Shown here: one piece after another, positions 38,501 through 54,327 of the stretch
Layout: every line of letters begins with the position of its first letter
How positions within the stretch are numbered: position 1 is the stretch's first letter
Assembly (NCBI RefSeq): GCF_000969605.1
Contig: NZ_JZUE01000002.1
Location: forward strand, 342,390 to 406,389
From: Aquincola tertiaricarbonis
Lineage (GTDB): Bacteria; Pseudomonadota; Gammaproteobacteria; Burkholderiales; Burkholderiaceae_C
DNA length: 64,000 bases
Direction of reading: 5' to 3'
Notes under the pieces: generated by a model
What the model was told of the DNA's origin: nothing
Seen by the model: the letters and a program-made list of their open reading frames with translations, nothing else
Database searches by the model: none
Position numbers and translations under genes: made by a program

Positions 38501-38608
38501 GTGGCGCGGCCGGGCTACCTGGTGAACACGCTGACGCCGTTCGTGGGCGATGCCAACACCCAGACGCCCGAGTACAAGAGCTTCACCGTCAACATCGAGA
38601 AGGCATGA
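35534..38608 (+). CDS. fdnG: Selenocysteine-containing formate dehydrogenase major subunit (FdnG type)
   Basis: 1024 residues if UGA at 36122-36124 is read as selenocysteine (U197), close to E. coli FdnG (1015, Sec196). Residues 6-35 are a Tat signal (DRRQFFRVSGAGLVGS). C51, C54, C58 and C93 (CPYCSVGCG, TLCPKG) hold a [4Fe-4S] cluster. Context NQARV-U-HGPTVASLAPTFG matches the family exactly, and the frame continues 827 codons to a normal C-terminal dinucleotide-binding domain (KVSSPRGFIKAVCVVTKRI). It oxidises formate at a Mo/W-bis-MGD centre, periplasmic. ATG 35534 lies 8 bases after AGGAG. An automatic caller would split it at 36124 into two genes. Confidence 0.97.
36125..36157 (+). promoter_or_regulatory. 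Bacterial SECIS element of fdnG
   Basis: Immediately 3' of the Sec UGA. After exactly 11 bases, G36136-G36137 pair with C36152-C36153, U36138 is bulged, and GGCC (36139-36142) pairs with GGCC (36148-36151), closing a loop AGUCU (36143-36147). C36135-G36154, G36133-C36156 and C36132-G36157 extend the stem. Spacing, bulged U and GU-containing loop are the features SelB recognises in E. coli fdhF/fdnG. Confidence 0.92.
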
Positions 38609-38622
38609 AGGAGCACTGACGC

Positions 38623-39495
38623 ATGTCTTCGCTGCAATCCCTGGACATCGAACTGCGCTCGGCCACGCCCACGGCCGCGCCGCAGGTCCGCAAGCAACCC
38701 GAGGTCGCCAAGCTCATCGACGTGTCCACCTGCATCGGCTGCAAGGCCTGCCAGGTGGCCTGCATGCAGTGGAACGACCTGCGTGACGAGGTGGGCACCA
38801 ACCACGGCACCTACGACAACCCCAACGACCTCACCCCCAAGAGCTGGACGGTGATGCGCTTCTCGGAAGTGGAGCCCGAGGAGAACAAGCTCGAGTGGCT
38901 GATCCGCAAGGACGGCTGCATGCACTGCGAGGACCCGGGCTGCCTGAAGGCCTGCCCGAGCCCGGGCGCCATCGTCAAGTACAGCAACGGCATCGTCGAC
39001 TTCATCAGCGAGCACTGCATCGGCTGCGGCTACTGCGTCAGCGGCTGCCCGTTCGACGTGCCGCGGCTGAGCGAGGTGGACAACAAGGCCTACAAGTGCA
39101 GCCTGTGCTCCGACCGCGTGACGGTGGGCCTGGAGCCGGCCTGCGTGAAGGCCTGCCCCACCGGCGCCATCCGCTTCGGCACCAAGGAGGACATGCACGA
39201 CTACGCCGAGGAACGGCTGGTCGACCTGAAGGAGCGTGGCTTCCAGAATGCCGGCCTGTACGACCCCGCCGGCGTGGGCGGCACGCACGTGATGTACGTG
39301 CTGCAGCATGCCGACCGGCCCGAGCTGTACCACGGCCTGCCGAAGGACCCGCACATCAGCCCGCTGGTGGGCCTGTGGAAGGGCCTGGCCAAGCCGCTGG
39401 CGCTGGTGGCCATGGCCGGCGCGGTGCTGGGCGGCTTCTTCCACTACATGAAGGTGGGCCCGGTGGAGGACAAGGACGCGGAGGACCGGCCATGA
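38623..39495 (+). CDS. fdxH: Formate dehydrogenase iron-sulfur (beta) subunit
   Basis: 290 residues. Four [4Fe-4S] motifs are visible: [39 protein letters not shown] and CSLCSDRV with CVKACP. A C-terminal membrane helix (about 262-280, [18 protein letters not shown]) anchors it, as in FdnH/FdoH. It relays electrons from FdnG to the cytochrome b subunit. It starts 14 bases after fdnG, and its stop overlaps the next start (ATGA). Confidence 0.97.
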   Translation: MSSLQSLDIELRSATPTAAPQVRKQPEVAKLIDVSTCIGCKACQVACMQWNDLRDEVGTNHGTYDNPNDLTPKSWTVMRFSEVEPEENKLEWLIRKDGCMHCEDPGCLKACPSPGAIVKYSNGIVDFISEHCIGCGYCVSGCPFDVPRLSEVDNKAYKCSLCSDRVTVGLEPACVKACPTGAIRFGTKEDMHDYAEERLVDLKERGFQNAGLYDPAGVGGTHVMYVLQHADRPELYHGLPKDPHISPLVGLWKGLAKPLALVAMAGAVLGGFFHYMKVGPVEDKDAEDRP

Positions 39496-40169
39496 CCACG
39501 ACGAGCACCCCCGCGCGGACCACCGCCACGGCCACCCATCCCGGCGAGATCCGCCGCTACAAGGACGGCACGCGCATGAACCACTGGTTCGTGGCGCTGC
39601 TGTTCTTCGCGGCGGCGCTGTCGGGCCTGGCCCTCTTCCATCCGGTGCTGTTCTTCTTCAGCAACCTGTTCGGCGGCGGCCAGCTCACGCGCATCCTGCA
39701 TCCGTTCCTCGGGCTGGCGATGGTGCTGGGCTTCGTGTTCCTGTTCTTCACCGTCTGGCGGGAGAACCTCATCGGCCGCGCCGACCGCGAGTGGCTGCGG
39801 CATTCCGGCCAGATGCTCAAGGGCAACAAGGGCTCGATGCCAGCCGTGGGCAAGTACAACGCCGGGCAGAAGCTGGTGTTCTGGGGCTTCGCGGTGAGCC
39901 TGCTGCTGCTGCTGGTCACCGGCTTCATGTTCTGGGCGCCCTACTTCTTCCACCTGTTCCCGGTGACGGTGCGCCGGCTGGCCATCCTGGTCCATGCGGT
40001 GTCGGCGGTGGTGCTGGTGCTGTCGGTCATCGTTCATGTGTATGCGGCCATCTGGGTCAAGGGCACCACGCGGGCGATGACGCGCGGCACCGTGACCGAC
40101 AGCTGGGCCCGCCACAACCATCCGCTGTGGCACCGTGAAATGACCGAAGGCCATCCGCCACGTGACTGA
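39492..40169 (+). CDS. fdnI: Formate dehydrogenase cytochrome b556 (gamma) subunit
   Basis: 225 residues with four membrane helices ([77 protein letters not shown]). The histidines in RMNHWF, ILHPFL and LVHAVS or IVHVYA are expected haem b ligands. It passes electrons to the quinone pool. Start at ATG 39492 overlaps the fdxH stop. The C-terminal tail [15 protein letters not shown] is typical of the FdnI/FdoI family. Confidence 0.95.
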   Translation: MTTTSTPARTTATATHPGEIRRYKDGTRMNHWFVALLFFAAALSGLALFHPVLFFFSNLFGGGQLTRILHPFLGLAMVLGFVFLFFTVWRENLIGRADREWLRHSGQMLKGNKGSMPAVGKYNAGQKLVFWGFAVSLLLLLVTGFMFWAPYFFHLFPVTVRRLAILVHAVSAVVLVLSVIVHVYAAIWVKGTTRAMTRGTVTDSWARHNHPLWHREMTEGHPPRD

Positions 40170-41160
40170 CCCCACCACGACGACCCGCACCAGCCGGCTG
40201 CTCGACCCCGAACAGATCGCCATCCAGGCAGGCCGGCAGATGCCGTTCCTGCGCCTGCCGCAGCGCGCCACGGTGTATGGCGAGCGCGCCCTGCGGCTGC
40301 GCCAGCTGGCTGCCGCGCATCCGATGCGCGACTACCTGCTGTTCATCGCCGAGCTGGTGCAGGCCCAGCACCAGGTGCTGCAGGACTACGCCAGCGTGCC
40401 GCTGCCCGATGCCGCGGCCTGCGATGCCGCCGCCCGCGGCCTGCTGCCGCCGCTGCCGGCCACGCTGTGGCCGCTGGATGCGGCCTGGCGCACCGAGCTG
40501 CGCCGGCTGCTGGGCCTGCTCGACCAGCGGCTGCCGGAAGGCCCGGCGCGCGAGGTGGTGCGGCGAGTGATGGCAGCGGACGACGCCTGGCTCGACCGCC
40601 AGGCCGACGCCCTGCGCAACGGCATCGCCCGCAGCCTGGACCTGGCGGCCGCGCCGCTGGTGGCTGCGGGGCTGCAGGCCTTCTTCACCCATGCGGTGAT
40701 CGCCACCGCGCAGGCACACGGCGATGCGGTGTTCGGTCGCACCGATCCGGCCACCGGCTGCCCCTGCTGCGGCAGTGCGCCCACCGCCAGCGTCACCCGC
40801 ATCGGCGCGGACGAATCGGGCCACCGCTACCTGGCCTGCTCGGTCTGCGCCACGCAGTGGCACTACGTGCGCATCAAGTGCGCGCATTGCGAGAACACCC
40901 GCGGCATCAGCTACCAGCAGCTGGAAGCGCCGGCCCCGGACGGCACTGCGCGCGGTGCCTACCTGGGCGCAGTGAAGGCCGAATGCTGCGAGAGCTGCGG
41001 CCACTACCTGAAGATGGTGGCGATGGAACGCGACCCCGAGGTGGAGCCGATGGCCGACGACCTGGCCAGCGTGGCGCTCGACCTGCTGGTCAGCGAAGCC
41101 GGCCACCAGCGTGCCGGCGTCAACCTGATGCTGCTGTTCGGGGACGCCGAATCCTCATGA
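40162..41160 (+). CDS. fdhE: Formate dehydrogenase accessory protein FdhE
   Basis: 332 residues. Two rubredoxin-like metal sites are visible: GCPCCGSAP with [18 protein letters not shown], and [11 protein letters not shown]. FdhE is required for activity of respiratory formate dehydrogenases. GTG start at 40162 overlaps the fdnI stop by 8 bases, and its own stop overlaps selA (ATGA), so the operon is continuously coupled from structural genes into the selenocysteine machinery. Confidence 0.95.
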   Translation: MTDPTTTTRTSRLLDPEQIAIQAGRQMPFLRLPQRATVYGERALRLRQLAAAHPMRDYLLFIAELVQAQHQVLQDYASVPLPDAAACDAAARGLLPPLPATLWPLDAAWRTELRRLLGLLDQRLPEGPAREVVRRVMAADDAWLDRQADALRNGIARSLDLAAAPLVAAGLQAFFTHAVIATAQAHGDAVFGRTDPATGCPCCGSAPTASVTRIGADESGHRYLACSVCATQWHYVRIKCAHCENTRGISYQQLEAPAPDGTARGAYLGAVKAECCESCGHYLKMVAMERDPEVEPMADDLASVALDLLVSEAGHQRAGVNLMLLFGDAESS

Positions 41161-42623
41161 CGATGCGGCCCGACGAGTCCATGGTCCATGGCTCGAAGGC
41201 TTTGCTCCAGCAGCTTCCTTCGGTCGACCGCATCCTGCAGTGGCCTGCCGTGCAGGCGCTCGTGGCCACGCACGGCCACACGCTGGTGGCCGGCGAGGCG
41301 CGGGCCCTGGTCGCCCGGCGGCGCGAAGCCGCGCGTGCCGGCTTGCTGGCACCCGCGGCCCTGCAGCCCGCCACCCTGGCCGCCGACCTGGCCGGCCGCT
41401 GCCGCGACCGCCTGGCGCCGCGGCTCAGGCCGGTGCTCAACCTCACGGGCACGGTGATCCATACCAACCTGGGCCGCTCGGTGCTGGCCGACGAGGCCAT
41501 CGCCCGCATCGTCAGCACCATGGCCGGGCCGAACAACCTGGAGTTCGACCTCGACACCGGCGGCCGCGGCGACCGCGACACGCTGGTGGAAGAGCTGCTG
41601 TGCGAGATCACCGGTGCCGAGGCGGCCACCGTGGTCAACAACAACGCCGGCGCGGTGCTGCTCACCATCGCGGCGCTGGCCCGCGGGCGCGAGGTCGTCG
41701 TCTCGCGCGGGGAACTGGTGGAGATCGGCGGCGCCTTCCGCATGCCCGACGTGATGGCCAGCGCCGGCGCGCAGATGGTGGAGGTGGGCACCACCAACCG
41801 CACCCACCCGGCCGACTACCAGCAGGCGCTGAACGAGCGCACCGCGCTGGTCATGAAGGTGCACACCAGCAATTACGCGGTGCAGGGCTTCACCTCGGCG
41901 GTGAGCGAAGCGGTGCTGGCGCCGCTGTGCCATGCGCGCGGCGTGCCGCTGGCCACCGACCTGGGCAGCGGATCGCTCATCGACCTGGCCGCCCACGGCC
42001 TGCCGCGCGAGCCGCTGCCGCAGGAGATGCTGCGCGCCGGCTGCGACGTGGTCACCTTCAGCGGCGACAAGCTGCTGGGCGGTCCGCAGGCCGGGCTCAT
42101 CGTCGGCAGCCGGGCGGCGGTGGGCCGCATCCGCAAGTTCCCGATGAAGCGGGCGCTGCGCATGTCCAAGCTGCCGCTGGCGGCACTGGAGGCCACGCTG
42201 ATGCTGTACCTGCAGCCCGAGCGGCTGGTGCGCGACCTGCCCACGCTGCGCCACCTCACGCGGCCGCAATCGCAGGTGGCGGCCATGGCGCAGGCGCTGC
42301 AGCCGGCGGTGGCGCAGGCGCTTTCGCCGCGCTTCGAGGTGGGCTGCGTCGCTCTCAGCAGCCAGATCGGCTCGGGCTCGCTGCCGGTGGATCGGCTGCC
42401 TTCGGCCGGCCTGGCGATCGGACCCGCGGGCATCCCCAAGGGCGTGGGCACCGCGCTGGACGAACTGGCCCGCGCGCTGCGCGGCCTGCCGCTGCCGGTG
42501 GTGGGCCGCATCGCGCACGACCAGCTGCTGCTGGACCTGCGCTGCCTGGACGAGGCCGCGCCGTTCATGGCGCAGCTGCCGGCGCTGCGCGAGGCGCTGG
42601 GCATGGAGCCGCTCGCGGGATGA
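41157..42623 (+). CDS. selA: L-seryl-tRNA(Sec) selenium transferase
   Basis: 488 residues; usual length about 460-480. This PLP enzyme converts Ser-tRNA-Sec to Sec-tRNA-Sec using selenophosphate. Signatures are [60 protein letters not shown] and the PLP lysine K305 in [19 protein letters not shown]. The ATG at 41157 overlaps the fdhE stop (ATGA); later in-frame ATGs exist at the third and ninth codons. selB follows after 10 bases. Confidence 0.96.
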   Translation: MTMRPDESMVHGSKALLQQLPSVDRILQWPAVQALVATHGHTLVAGEARALVARRREAARAGLLAPAALQPATLAADLAGRCRDRLAPRLRPVLNLTGTVIHTNLGRSVLADEAIARIVSTMAGPNNLEFDLDTGGRGDRDTLVEELLCEITGAEAATVVNNNAGAVLLTIAALARGREVVVSRGELVEIGGAFRMPDVMASAGAQMVEVGTTNRTHPADYQQALNERTALVMKVHTSNYAVQGFTSAVSEAVLAPLCHARGVPLATDLGSGSLIDLAAHGLPREPLPQEMLRAGCDVVTFSGDKLLGGPQAGLIVGSRAAVGRIRKFPMKRALRMSKLPLAALEATLMLYLQPERLVRDLPTLRHLTRPQSQVAAMAQALQPAVAQALSPRFEVGCVALSSQIGSGSLPVDRLPSAGLAIGPAGIPKGVGTALDELARALRGLPLPVVGRIAHDQLLLDLRCLDEAAPFMAQLPALREALGMEPLAG

Positions 42624-42633
42624 TCGTCGGAAC

Positions 42634-44595
42634 ATGATCATTGGCACTGCAGGCCACATCGACCACGGCAAGACCACGCTGGTGCGCGCCCTCACCGGCG
42701 TGGACACCGACCGCCTGCCCGAGGAAAAGCGCCGCGGCATCTCCATCGAACTGGGCTATGCCTACCTGCCGGCCGACGATGGGCAGGTGATCGGCTTCGT
42801 CGACGTGCCGGGCCACGAGCGCCTGCTGCACACCATGCTGGCCGGCGCCACCGGCATCGACCACCTGCTGCTGCTGGTGGCCGCCGACGACGGGGTGATG
42901 CCGCAGACCCGCGAGCACCTTGCGGTGGCTGCGCTGCTGGGCCTGTCGCATGGCACCGTCGCCCTCACCAAGGCGGACCGGGTGGACGCCGCGCGCCTGC
43001 AGCAGGTGCACACCGAGGTGCAGGCGCTGCTGGCGCCCACGCCGCTGGCCGGCGCGCCGGTGTTCGAGGTGTCGGCCACCACCGGCATTGGCGTCGACGA
43101 ACTGCGCCGCCACCTGCTGCAGCAGGCCGCCATCCCGCGCGCGGCCGATGCGCGGCCGGCGTTCCGGCTGGCCATCGACCGCGCCTTCACGCTGGCCGGC
43201 ACCGGCACCGTCGTCACCGGCAGCGTGCATGCGGGCGCCGTGTCGGTGGGCGACGAGCTGCGCCTGGTGCCCGGCGATCGCCTGCTGCGCGTGCGGGGCC
43301 TGCATGCGCAGAACCAGCCGGCGCAGCAGGCCGCGCCCGGCCAGCGCTGTGCGGTGGCACTGGCCGGCATCGAGCGCGAGGCGGTGGGCCGCGGCCAATG
43401 GCTGTGCGCACCCGAGGTGGCCCAGGCCACCGAACGCATGGACGTGCGCCTGCAGCTCTGGCCCGGCGAGGCCAGGCCGCTGCGCAGCGGCACCACGGTG
43501 CACCTGCACCTGGGTACCGCCGACGTGCTGGCCAGCGTCGCGCTGCTGGACGTCGAAGCCCTGCAGCCCGGTGGCACCGCCCTGGCGCAACTGGTGCTGC
43601 GCGCGCCGGTGGGCGCCTGGCATGGCGACCGCGGCGTGCTGCGCGACGCCACCGCCAGCCGCACCGTGGCCGGCATCACCGTGCTCGACGCGCAGGCGCC
43701 GGCGCGCTACCGCCGCACGCCGGAGCGGCTGCAGTGGCTGGCCGCCGCCGCGCTGCCCGATGCGGCGCCGCGGCTGCAGGCGCTGCTGCAGGCCGCGCCG
43801 CAGGGCCTGGACCTGTCGGCACTGGCGCGCGGCCTGGGCTGGCGCGTCAGGGACCTGCCGTTGCCGGCCGAAGCCGTGTGCATCGATGCGCAGGCTCGCG
43901 CGGTGACGTGCCCGGCGCCTGGCGGGCAGTCCGCGCGGGCGGAGGACACCGGCCACTTGGTCGCCATCGCCAGCGGCCACCTGCAGGCGTTGCAGCAGCG
44001 GCTGGTGGACGCGCTGGCGGCGCTGCATGCGCAGCAGCCGGACGAGATCGGCCCCGATCCGCGCCGCTTCAAGCGCCTGGCCGCGCCGCGCATGGACGAC
44101 CTGGTGTTCCGCCATGCGCTCGATGCGCTGGTGGCCGAGGGCCGCGCCGTGCGCAGCGGCCACTGGCTGCACCTGCCCGCGCATGCGGCGCGGCTGTCCG
44201 AAGCCGAGGAGAAGCTGGTGGGCAGGCTGATGCCGGCGATGCTCGAAGGTGGCTTCGATCCGCCGTGGGCGCGCGAGCTCGCCAAGCTCACGTCCACGCC
44301 CGAGCCCATGGTGCGGCTGACGCTGGCCAACCTGTCGCGCCGCGGCCAGGCCTTCGCCGTCGTCAAGGACCTTTACTATCCGCTGCCCACGATCGAGCGC
44401 CTGGCCGGGCTGGCACGGCAGGCGGCGGCGGGGCCGCAGGGCCTGTGCGCCGCGAGCTTCCGCGACGCCACCGGCCTGGGCCGCAAGCGGGCCATCCAGT
44501 TGCTGGAGTTCTTCGACCGGGTGGGCTTCACCCGCCGCGTGAAGGACCTGCATGTGCTGCGGCCCGATGCCGCACTGTTCGACGGCGGCCGCTAG
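42634..44595 (+). CDS. selB: Selenocysteine-specific elongation factor SelB
   Basis: 653 residues. EF-Tu-like GTPase with G1 [13 protein letters not shown] (4-16), G2 [12 protein letters not shown]3 [11 protein letters not shown] (D57) and G4 ALTKADRV. Beta-barrel domains follow ([17 protein letters not shown]). The C-terminal winged helices that bind the SECIS occupy about 400-653 ([40 protein letters not shown]). It delivers Sec-tRNA-Sec to the UGA in fdnG. It ends 17 bases before the selenocysteine tRNA. Confidence 0.97.
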   Translation: MIIGTAGHIDHGKTTLVRALTGVDTDRLPEEKRRGISIELGYAYLPADDGQVIGFVDVPGHERLLHTMLAGATGIDHLLLLVAADDGVMPQTREHLAVAALLGLSHGTVALTKADRVDAARLQQVHTEVQALLAPTPLAGAPVFEVSATTGIGVDELRRHLLQQAAIPRAADARPAFRLAIDRAFTLAGTGTVVTGSVHAGAVSVGDELRLVPGDRLLRVRGLHAQNQPAQQAAPGQRCAVALAGIEREAVGRGQWLCAPEVAQATERMDVRLQLWPGEARPLRSGTTVHLHLGTADVLASVALLDVEALQPGGTALAQLVLRAPVGAWHGDRGVLRDATASRTVAGITVLDAQAPARYRRTPERLQWLAAAALPDAAPRLQALLQAAPQGLDLSALARGLGWRVRDLPLPAEAVCIDAQARAVTCPAPGGQSARAEDTGHLVAIASGHLQALQQRLVDALAALHAQQPDEIGPDPRRFKRLAAPRMDDLVFRHALDALVAEGRAVRSGHWLHLPAHAARLSEAEEKLVGRLMPAMLEGGFDPPWARELAKLTSTPEPMVRLTLANLSRRGQAFAVVKDLYYPLPTIERLAGLARQAAAGPQGLCAASFRDATGLGRKRAIQLLEFFDRVGFTRRVKDLHVLRPDAALFDGGR

Positions 44596-44612
44596 CGGCG
44601 GCCGCACACACC

Positions 44613-44708
44613 GGAAGGGAATCGTCCCCGGTGGGACGGCCGGGCTTCAAACCCGGTGGGTGGCGCCACGCGTCGCCGGGAGGGTTCGACTCCCTCTCCC
44701 TTCCGCCA
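44613..44708 (+). tRNA. selC: tRNA-Sec (anticodon TCA)
   Basis: 96-base tRNA with the 8-bp acceptor stem special to bacterial tRNA-Sec: GGAAGGGA (44613-44620) pairs with TCCCTTCC before G and the encoded CCA (44706-44708). The anticodon stem CCGGG/CCCGG holds loop CTTCAAA, with TCA at 44647-44649. A long variable arm (GGTGGCGCCACGCGTCGCC) and T-arm GGTTCGACTCC follow. Close match to E. coli selC. It lies in the selA-selB transcript direction and probably needs processing from it. Confidence 0.97.
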
Positions 44709-44787
44709 CCCTGGCGGCGGACCGGCGCCCTGTTACGGGTGCGGGCGGCTGGGGCACACTCGCGGCTTTTCCGCCCTGCCCAGCGCC

Positions 44788-46453
<1,666 letters not shown>

Positions 46454-46522
46454 CGCCGGCGCTTGGCGCGCCCGCCGGGGCGCCGCAGAATCGTTGCCCC
46501 CTTTTCCACCGTGGAGCGCACG

Positions 46523-46999
46523 ATGAACGCTGCAGTGCAGAAGAAGCCCGAGGGCTACCACACCGCCACGCCCTACCTGACCATCACCGGCGCGGCGGCC
46601 GCCATCGACTACTACCGCCAGGCCTTCGGCGCGGTGGAGGTGATGCGGCTGGCCGACCCCGGGGGCGCCATCATGCATGCCGAGATCCGCATCGGCGACT
46701 CGATCATCATGCTCAGCGAGGACGCGCCCCAGTGGGGCGTGCGCAGCCCGCAGGCCATCGGCGGCACCGCCTGCTCGGTGATGCTGTACGTGGATGACGT
46801 GGACGCGACGTATGCCGCGGCCATCGCCGCCGGCGGCAAGCCCGCCATGCCGGTGGAAAACCAGTTCTACGGCGACCGCAGCGGCTCCTTCCTCGACCCC
46901 TTCGGCCACCGCTGGATCGTCTCCACCCATGTGGAAGACGTGTCCAACGAGGAAGTAGCCCGCCGGGCGGCGGCCTTGTTCGCGCCGGGCGCGGGCTGA
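46523..46999 (+). CDS. PhnB-like VOC (glyoxalase/bleomycin-resistance fold) protein
   Basis: 158 residues from ATG at 46523. Two beta-alpha-beta-beta-beta halves: TATPYLTITGAAAAIDYYRQ with AFGAVEVMRLADPGGAIMHA, and CSVMLYVDDVDATYAAAIAA with DRSGSFLDPFGHRWIVSTH. This is the YybH/PhnB-like VOC subgroup, often of unknown substrate. A metal ligand could be the histidine in MHAEIRIGDS with the late H in GHRW. There is no operon partner of known related function. Confidence 0.82.
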   Translation: MNAAVQKKPEGYHTATPYLTITGAAAAIDYYRQAFGAVEVMRLADPGGAIMHAEIRIGDSIIMLSEDAPQWGVRSPQAIGGTACSVMLYVDDVDATYAAAIAAGGKPAMPVENQFYGDRSGSFLDPFGHRWIVSTHVEDVSNEEVARRAAALFAPGAG

Positions 47000-47091
47000 A
47001 GGAGCGTGCGCGGCGCAGGCGGGCAATGCCTCAAGTTCCCGCGGCGCGGCCCGATGACCGTTACAAACCCCGCCGCTCAGGAGCTTGTCAC

Positions 47092-47934
47092 GTGTCTCTC
47101 GGAACCGCCACGCACCTCGCGCCCTTCGTGCAATGCGCCAGCACCCTGCCGGCCATGCCCGAGGTGGCCAACACGCTGATCCGCTCCTTCTCGCGCGACG
47201 ACCTCTCGCTGGGCGAGGTGGCCGGGCTGATCGGGCGTGACCAGGTGCTGGCGGCCAAGGTGCTGCGGCTGGCCAATTCGCCGCGCTACTCGCCTTCGCA
47301 CAGCATCGCCTCGCTGAAGGACGCGGCTGCCACGCTGGGCCTGCGCTCGCTGCGCGACCTGACGCTGGCCGCCTGCATGTGCAGCGCCTTTCCGTCGGTG
47401 ATCGGCTTCGACCGCCTGGCCTTCTGGCGCTCCACGCTGGCGCTGGCGGCCTACACCCAGCCGCTGGCGCGGGCGATGGGCCTGGACGAGGACGAGGCCT
47501 ACCTCGGCGGCCTGGTGCTGCGCACCGGCCAGATCCTGATGCTGATGACCGACCCCGAGCATTCGGTGCTGGCCCACTACCAGGCCAGCACGGTCGACTC
47601 CACCATCGGCGTGGAAAGCCGCCTCTTCGGCTGCAGCCACCCCGAGGTGACGGCCGCGCTGGCGCACCACTGGCATTTCCCCGCCTCGCTGGTGATGGCG
47701 CTCACCGCGGCGGTCGATCCGCTGGCCACCCGGCCCTTCAGCCGCATGGGCGCCGCGCTGCGGCTGGCCAGCGTCATCACCGACTGCCGCGAGCTGGGCG
47801 TGCCGGTGCAGGACGGCCTGCAGCTGATGCAGTCGGCACTGCTGGAACACCTGCAACTCGACCTGGGCTGGCTGGAAGCCCACCTGCCCGACCATCGCCT
47901 GGCCACCGCAGGTGTGGAGGCCCTGGTGCACTAG
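47092..47934 (+). CDS. HDOD-domain signalling protein
   Basis: 280 residues from GTG at 47092, 8 bases after AGGAG (47079-47083). A longer frame from 47026 lacks such a site. HDOD signatures are STLPAMPEVANTLIRSFSRD, LIGRDQVLAAKVLRLANSPR, SIASLKDAAATLGLRSLRDL and EDEAYLGGLVLRTGQILML. HDOD domains resemble HD phosphohydrolases but usually lack the catalytic HD pair. They are linked to regulation of motility, competence and c-di-GMP signalling. No other output domain is present. Confidence 0.85.
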   Translation: MSLGTATHLAPFVQCASTLPAMPEVANTLIRSFSRDDLSLGEVAGLIGRDQVLAAKVLRLANSPRYSPSHSIASLKDAAATLGLRSLRDLTLAACMCSAFPSVIGFDRLAFWRSTLALAAYTQPLARAMGLDEDEAYLGGLVLRTGQILMLMTDPEHSVLAHYQASTVDSTIGVESRLFGCSHPEVTAALAHHWHFPASLVMALTAAVDPLATRPFSRMGAALRLASVITDCRELGVPVQDGLQLMQSALLEHLQLDLGWLEAHLPDHRLATAGVEALVH

Positions 47935-47948
47935 CACCCCGGGTCGGA

Positions 47949-53244
<5,296 letters not shown>

Positions 53245-53640
53245 TCAGGCCACCTGCACCTCGATGCGCCGCGGCTGCGCATGCTCGGCCTTGGGGATGC
53301 GCAGCTTCAGCACGCCGTGCGCCAGCTCGGCCGAGACCTTCTGGCTGTCCAGCTCCTTGCTGAGCGTGAACACGCGGCGATAGCGCGCCCGGTCCACCTC
53401 CACGTGGCTGGCGGTCATGCCCTCGGGCACCGACAGGCTGACGGCGCCTTCGATCGTCAACGTGTCGCGCTCGACGTTGAGTTCGAGCGACTCCTTGGCC
53501 ACGCCGGGCAGGTCGGCATACAGCGTGATGCCGGTGGCATCCTCGATCACGTCGACGGCGGGCACCAGGGCGGCTTCGGCCTGGTTGCGCTGCGGCTGGC
53601 CTTCGGTGCGCTGAGCGGGTACTTGAGCGGTGGTGTTCAT
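53245..53640 (-). CDS. Hsp20 small heat shock protein A
   Basis: 131 residues from ATG at 53640, which has GGAG 6 bases upstream; an ATG at 53655 has a poorer site. Alpha-crystallin domain: PAVDVIEDATGITLYADLPG, VERDTLTIEGAVSLSVPEG, YRRVFTLSKELDSQKVSAEL, then AHGVLKLRIPKAEHAQPRRI. The IxI-type tail is IEV. It is an ATP-independent holdase that forms oligomers. It lies 42 bases downstream of Hsp20 B in the same orientation, so the pair is probably transcribed together. Confidence 0.93.
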   Translation of the reverse strand: MNTTAQVPAQRTEGQPQRNQAEAALVPAVDVIEDATGITLYADLPGVAKESLELNVERDTLTIEGAVSLSVPEGMTASHVEVDRARYRRVFTLSKELDSQKVSAELAHGVLKLRIPKAEHAQPRRIEVQVA

Positions 53641-53682
53641 CACGAGCTCCTTCATTCCAGGTTGTCTAGACAGGCAGGTGCG

Positions 53683-54123
53683 TCACTGCACCGTGATGCG
53701 GCGCGGTTGGGCGGCCTGGCGGCGCTGCACGCTCACGCGCAGCACGCCATCGCGATAGCTGGCCGACACGCCTTCGGGATCGGCGTCCTCCGGCAGGCTC
53801 ACCACGCGCTTGAAGGCGCCTGCAAAGCGTTCATTGATGTGCACCGTGGACTTGTCGGCGCCGCCTTCGGGGAGCGAGGCGCGGCGCTCGCCGGCCACGC
53901 TGAGGATGCCGCGGTCGAGCTGCACCTCGATGCTGGCCGGGTCGAGCCCGGGGGCGAAGGCGTACACCTCGAACGACTGCGGCGTGCTGCCGACGTTGAG
54001 GGCGGGATAGCCGCCACGGGCATAGCCGCGGATGCTGGGCGTCAGGTCGAAGGCCTGCTGCATCTCACGCTGCAGGCGGTCGAGTTCGGCGAAGACGTCG
54101 CGCGAGAAAAGGGATCGTGCCAT
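53683..54123 (-). CDS. Hsp20 small heat shock protein B
   Basis: 146 residues from ATG at 54123 with GAGGAG 7 bases upstream. The N-terminal arm (RSLFSRDVFAELDRLQREMQ) is typical of class A-like Hsp20. The alpha-crystallin domain reads PALNVGSTPQSFEVYAFAPG, LDRGILSVAGERRASLPEG, GAFKRVVSLPEDADPEGVSA and YRDGVLRVSVQRRQAAQPRR. Clearly a diverged paralogue of Hsp20 A; two-member systems often form mixed oligomers. It is preceded by a likely RpoH promoter and a hairpin leader. Confidence 0.93.
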   Translation of the reverse strand: MARSLFSRDVFAELDRLQREMQQAFDLTPSIRGYARGGYPALNVGSTPQSFEVYAFAPGLDPASIEVQLDRGILSVAGERRASLPEGGADKSTVHINERFAGAFKRVVSLPEDADPEGVSASYRDGVLRVSVQRRQAAQPRRITVQ

Positions 54124-54148
54124 GGCAAATCTCCTCGTGGGTGGACCA

Positions 54149-54180
54149 GGCGCCGCGTTGATCTGAGGGGGTGCGGCGCC
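54149..54180 (-). promoter_or_regulatory. Leader hairpin of the Hsp20 operon, possible RNA thermometer part
   Basis: GGCGCCGC pairs perfectly with GCGGCGCC around a 16-base loop. It lies near the 5' end of the predicted transcript, 25 bases before the Hsp20 B ATG. On the minus strand the loop carries CCCCCTC, which could pair with the GAGGAG ribosome site. A thermometer role is inference. Confidence 0.4.
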
Positions 54181-54191
54181 GATGGATCCAA

Positions 54192-54220
54192 CAATGAGGA
54201 TGGGCCGGCGGGGTTTCAAG
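54192..54220 (-). promoter_or_regulatory. Probable heat-shock sigma factor (RpoH) promoter for the Hsp20 pair
   Basis: On the minus strand, CTTGAAA (54220-54214), 14 bases, then CCTCATTG (54199-54192). This is close to the RpoH consensus CTTGAAA-N11-16-CCCCATnT. Transcription would begin near 54185, about 60 bases before the Hsp20 B start. Context with two small heat shock genes supports it. Confidence 0.65.
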
Positions 54221-54327
54221 AGGGGGCCTTGGGACAGGCCCAACCTGCGGTGGCGCTCAGCGCCGCAGACTCCCTCGCCTGGTGACGTCTTGGCTGAGGC
54301 GCAGCGCGGCCACTGCCGCACCTCCCG

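Noticed and set aside
36610..38619. Alternative-frame open frame of 669 codons within fdnG
   Set aside because: Overlaps the certain fdnG frame on the same strand and has low-complexity Arg/Gly/Gln content.
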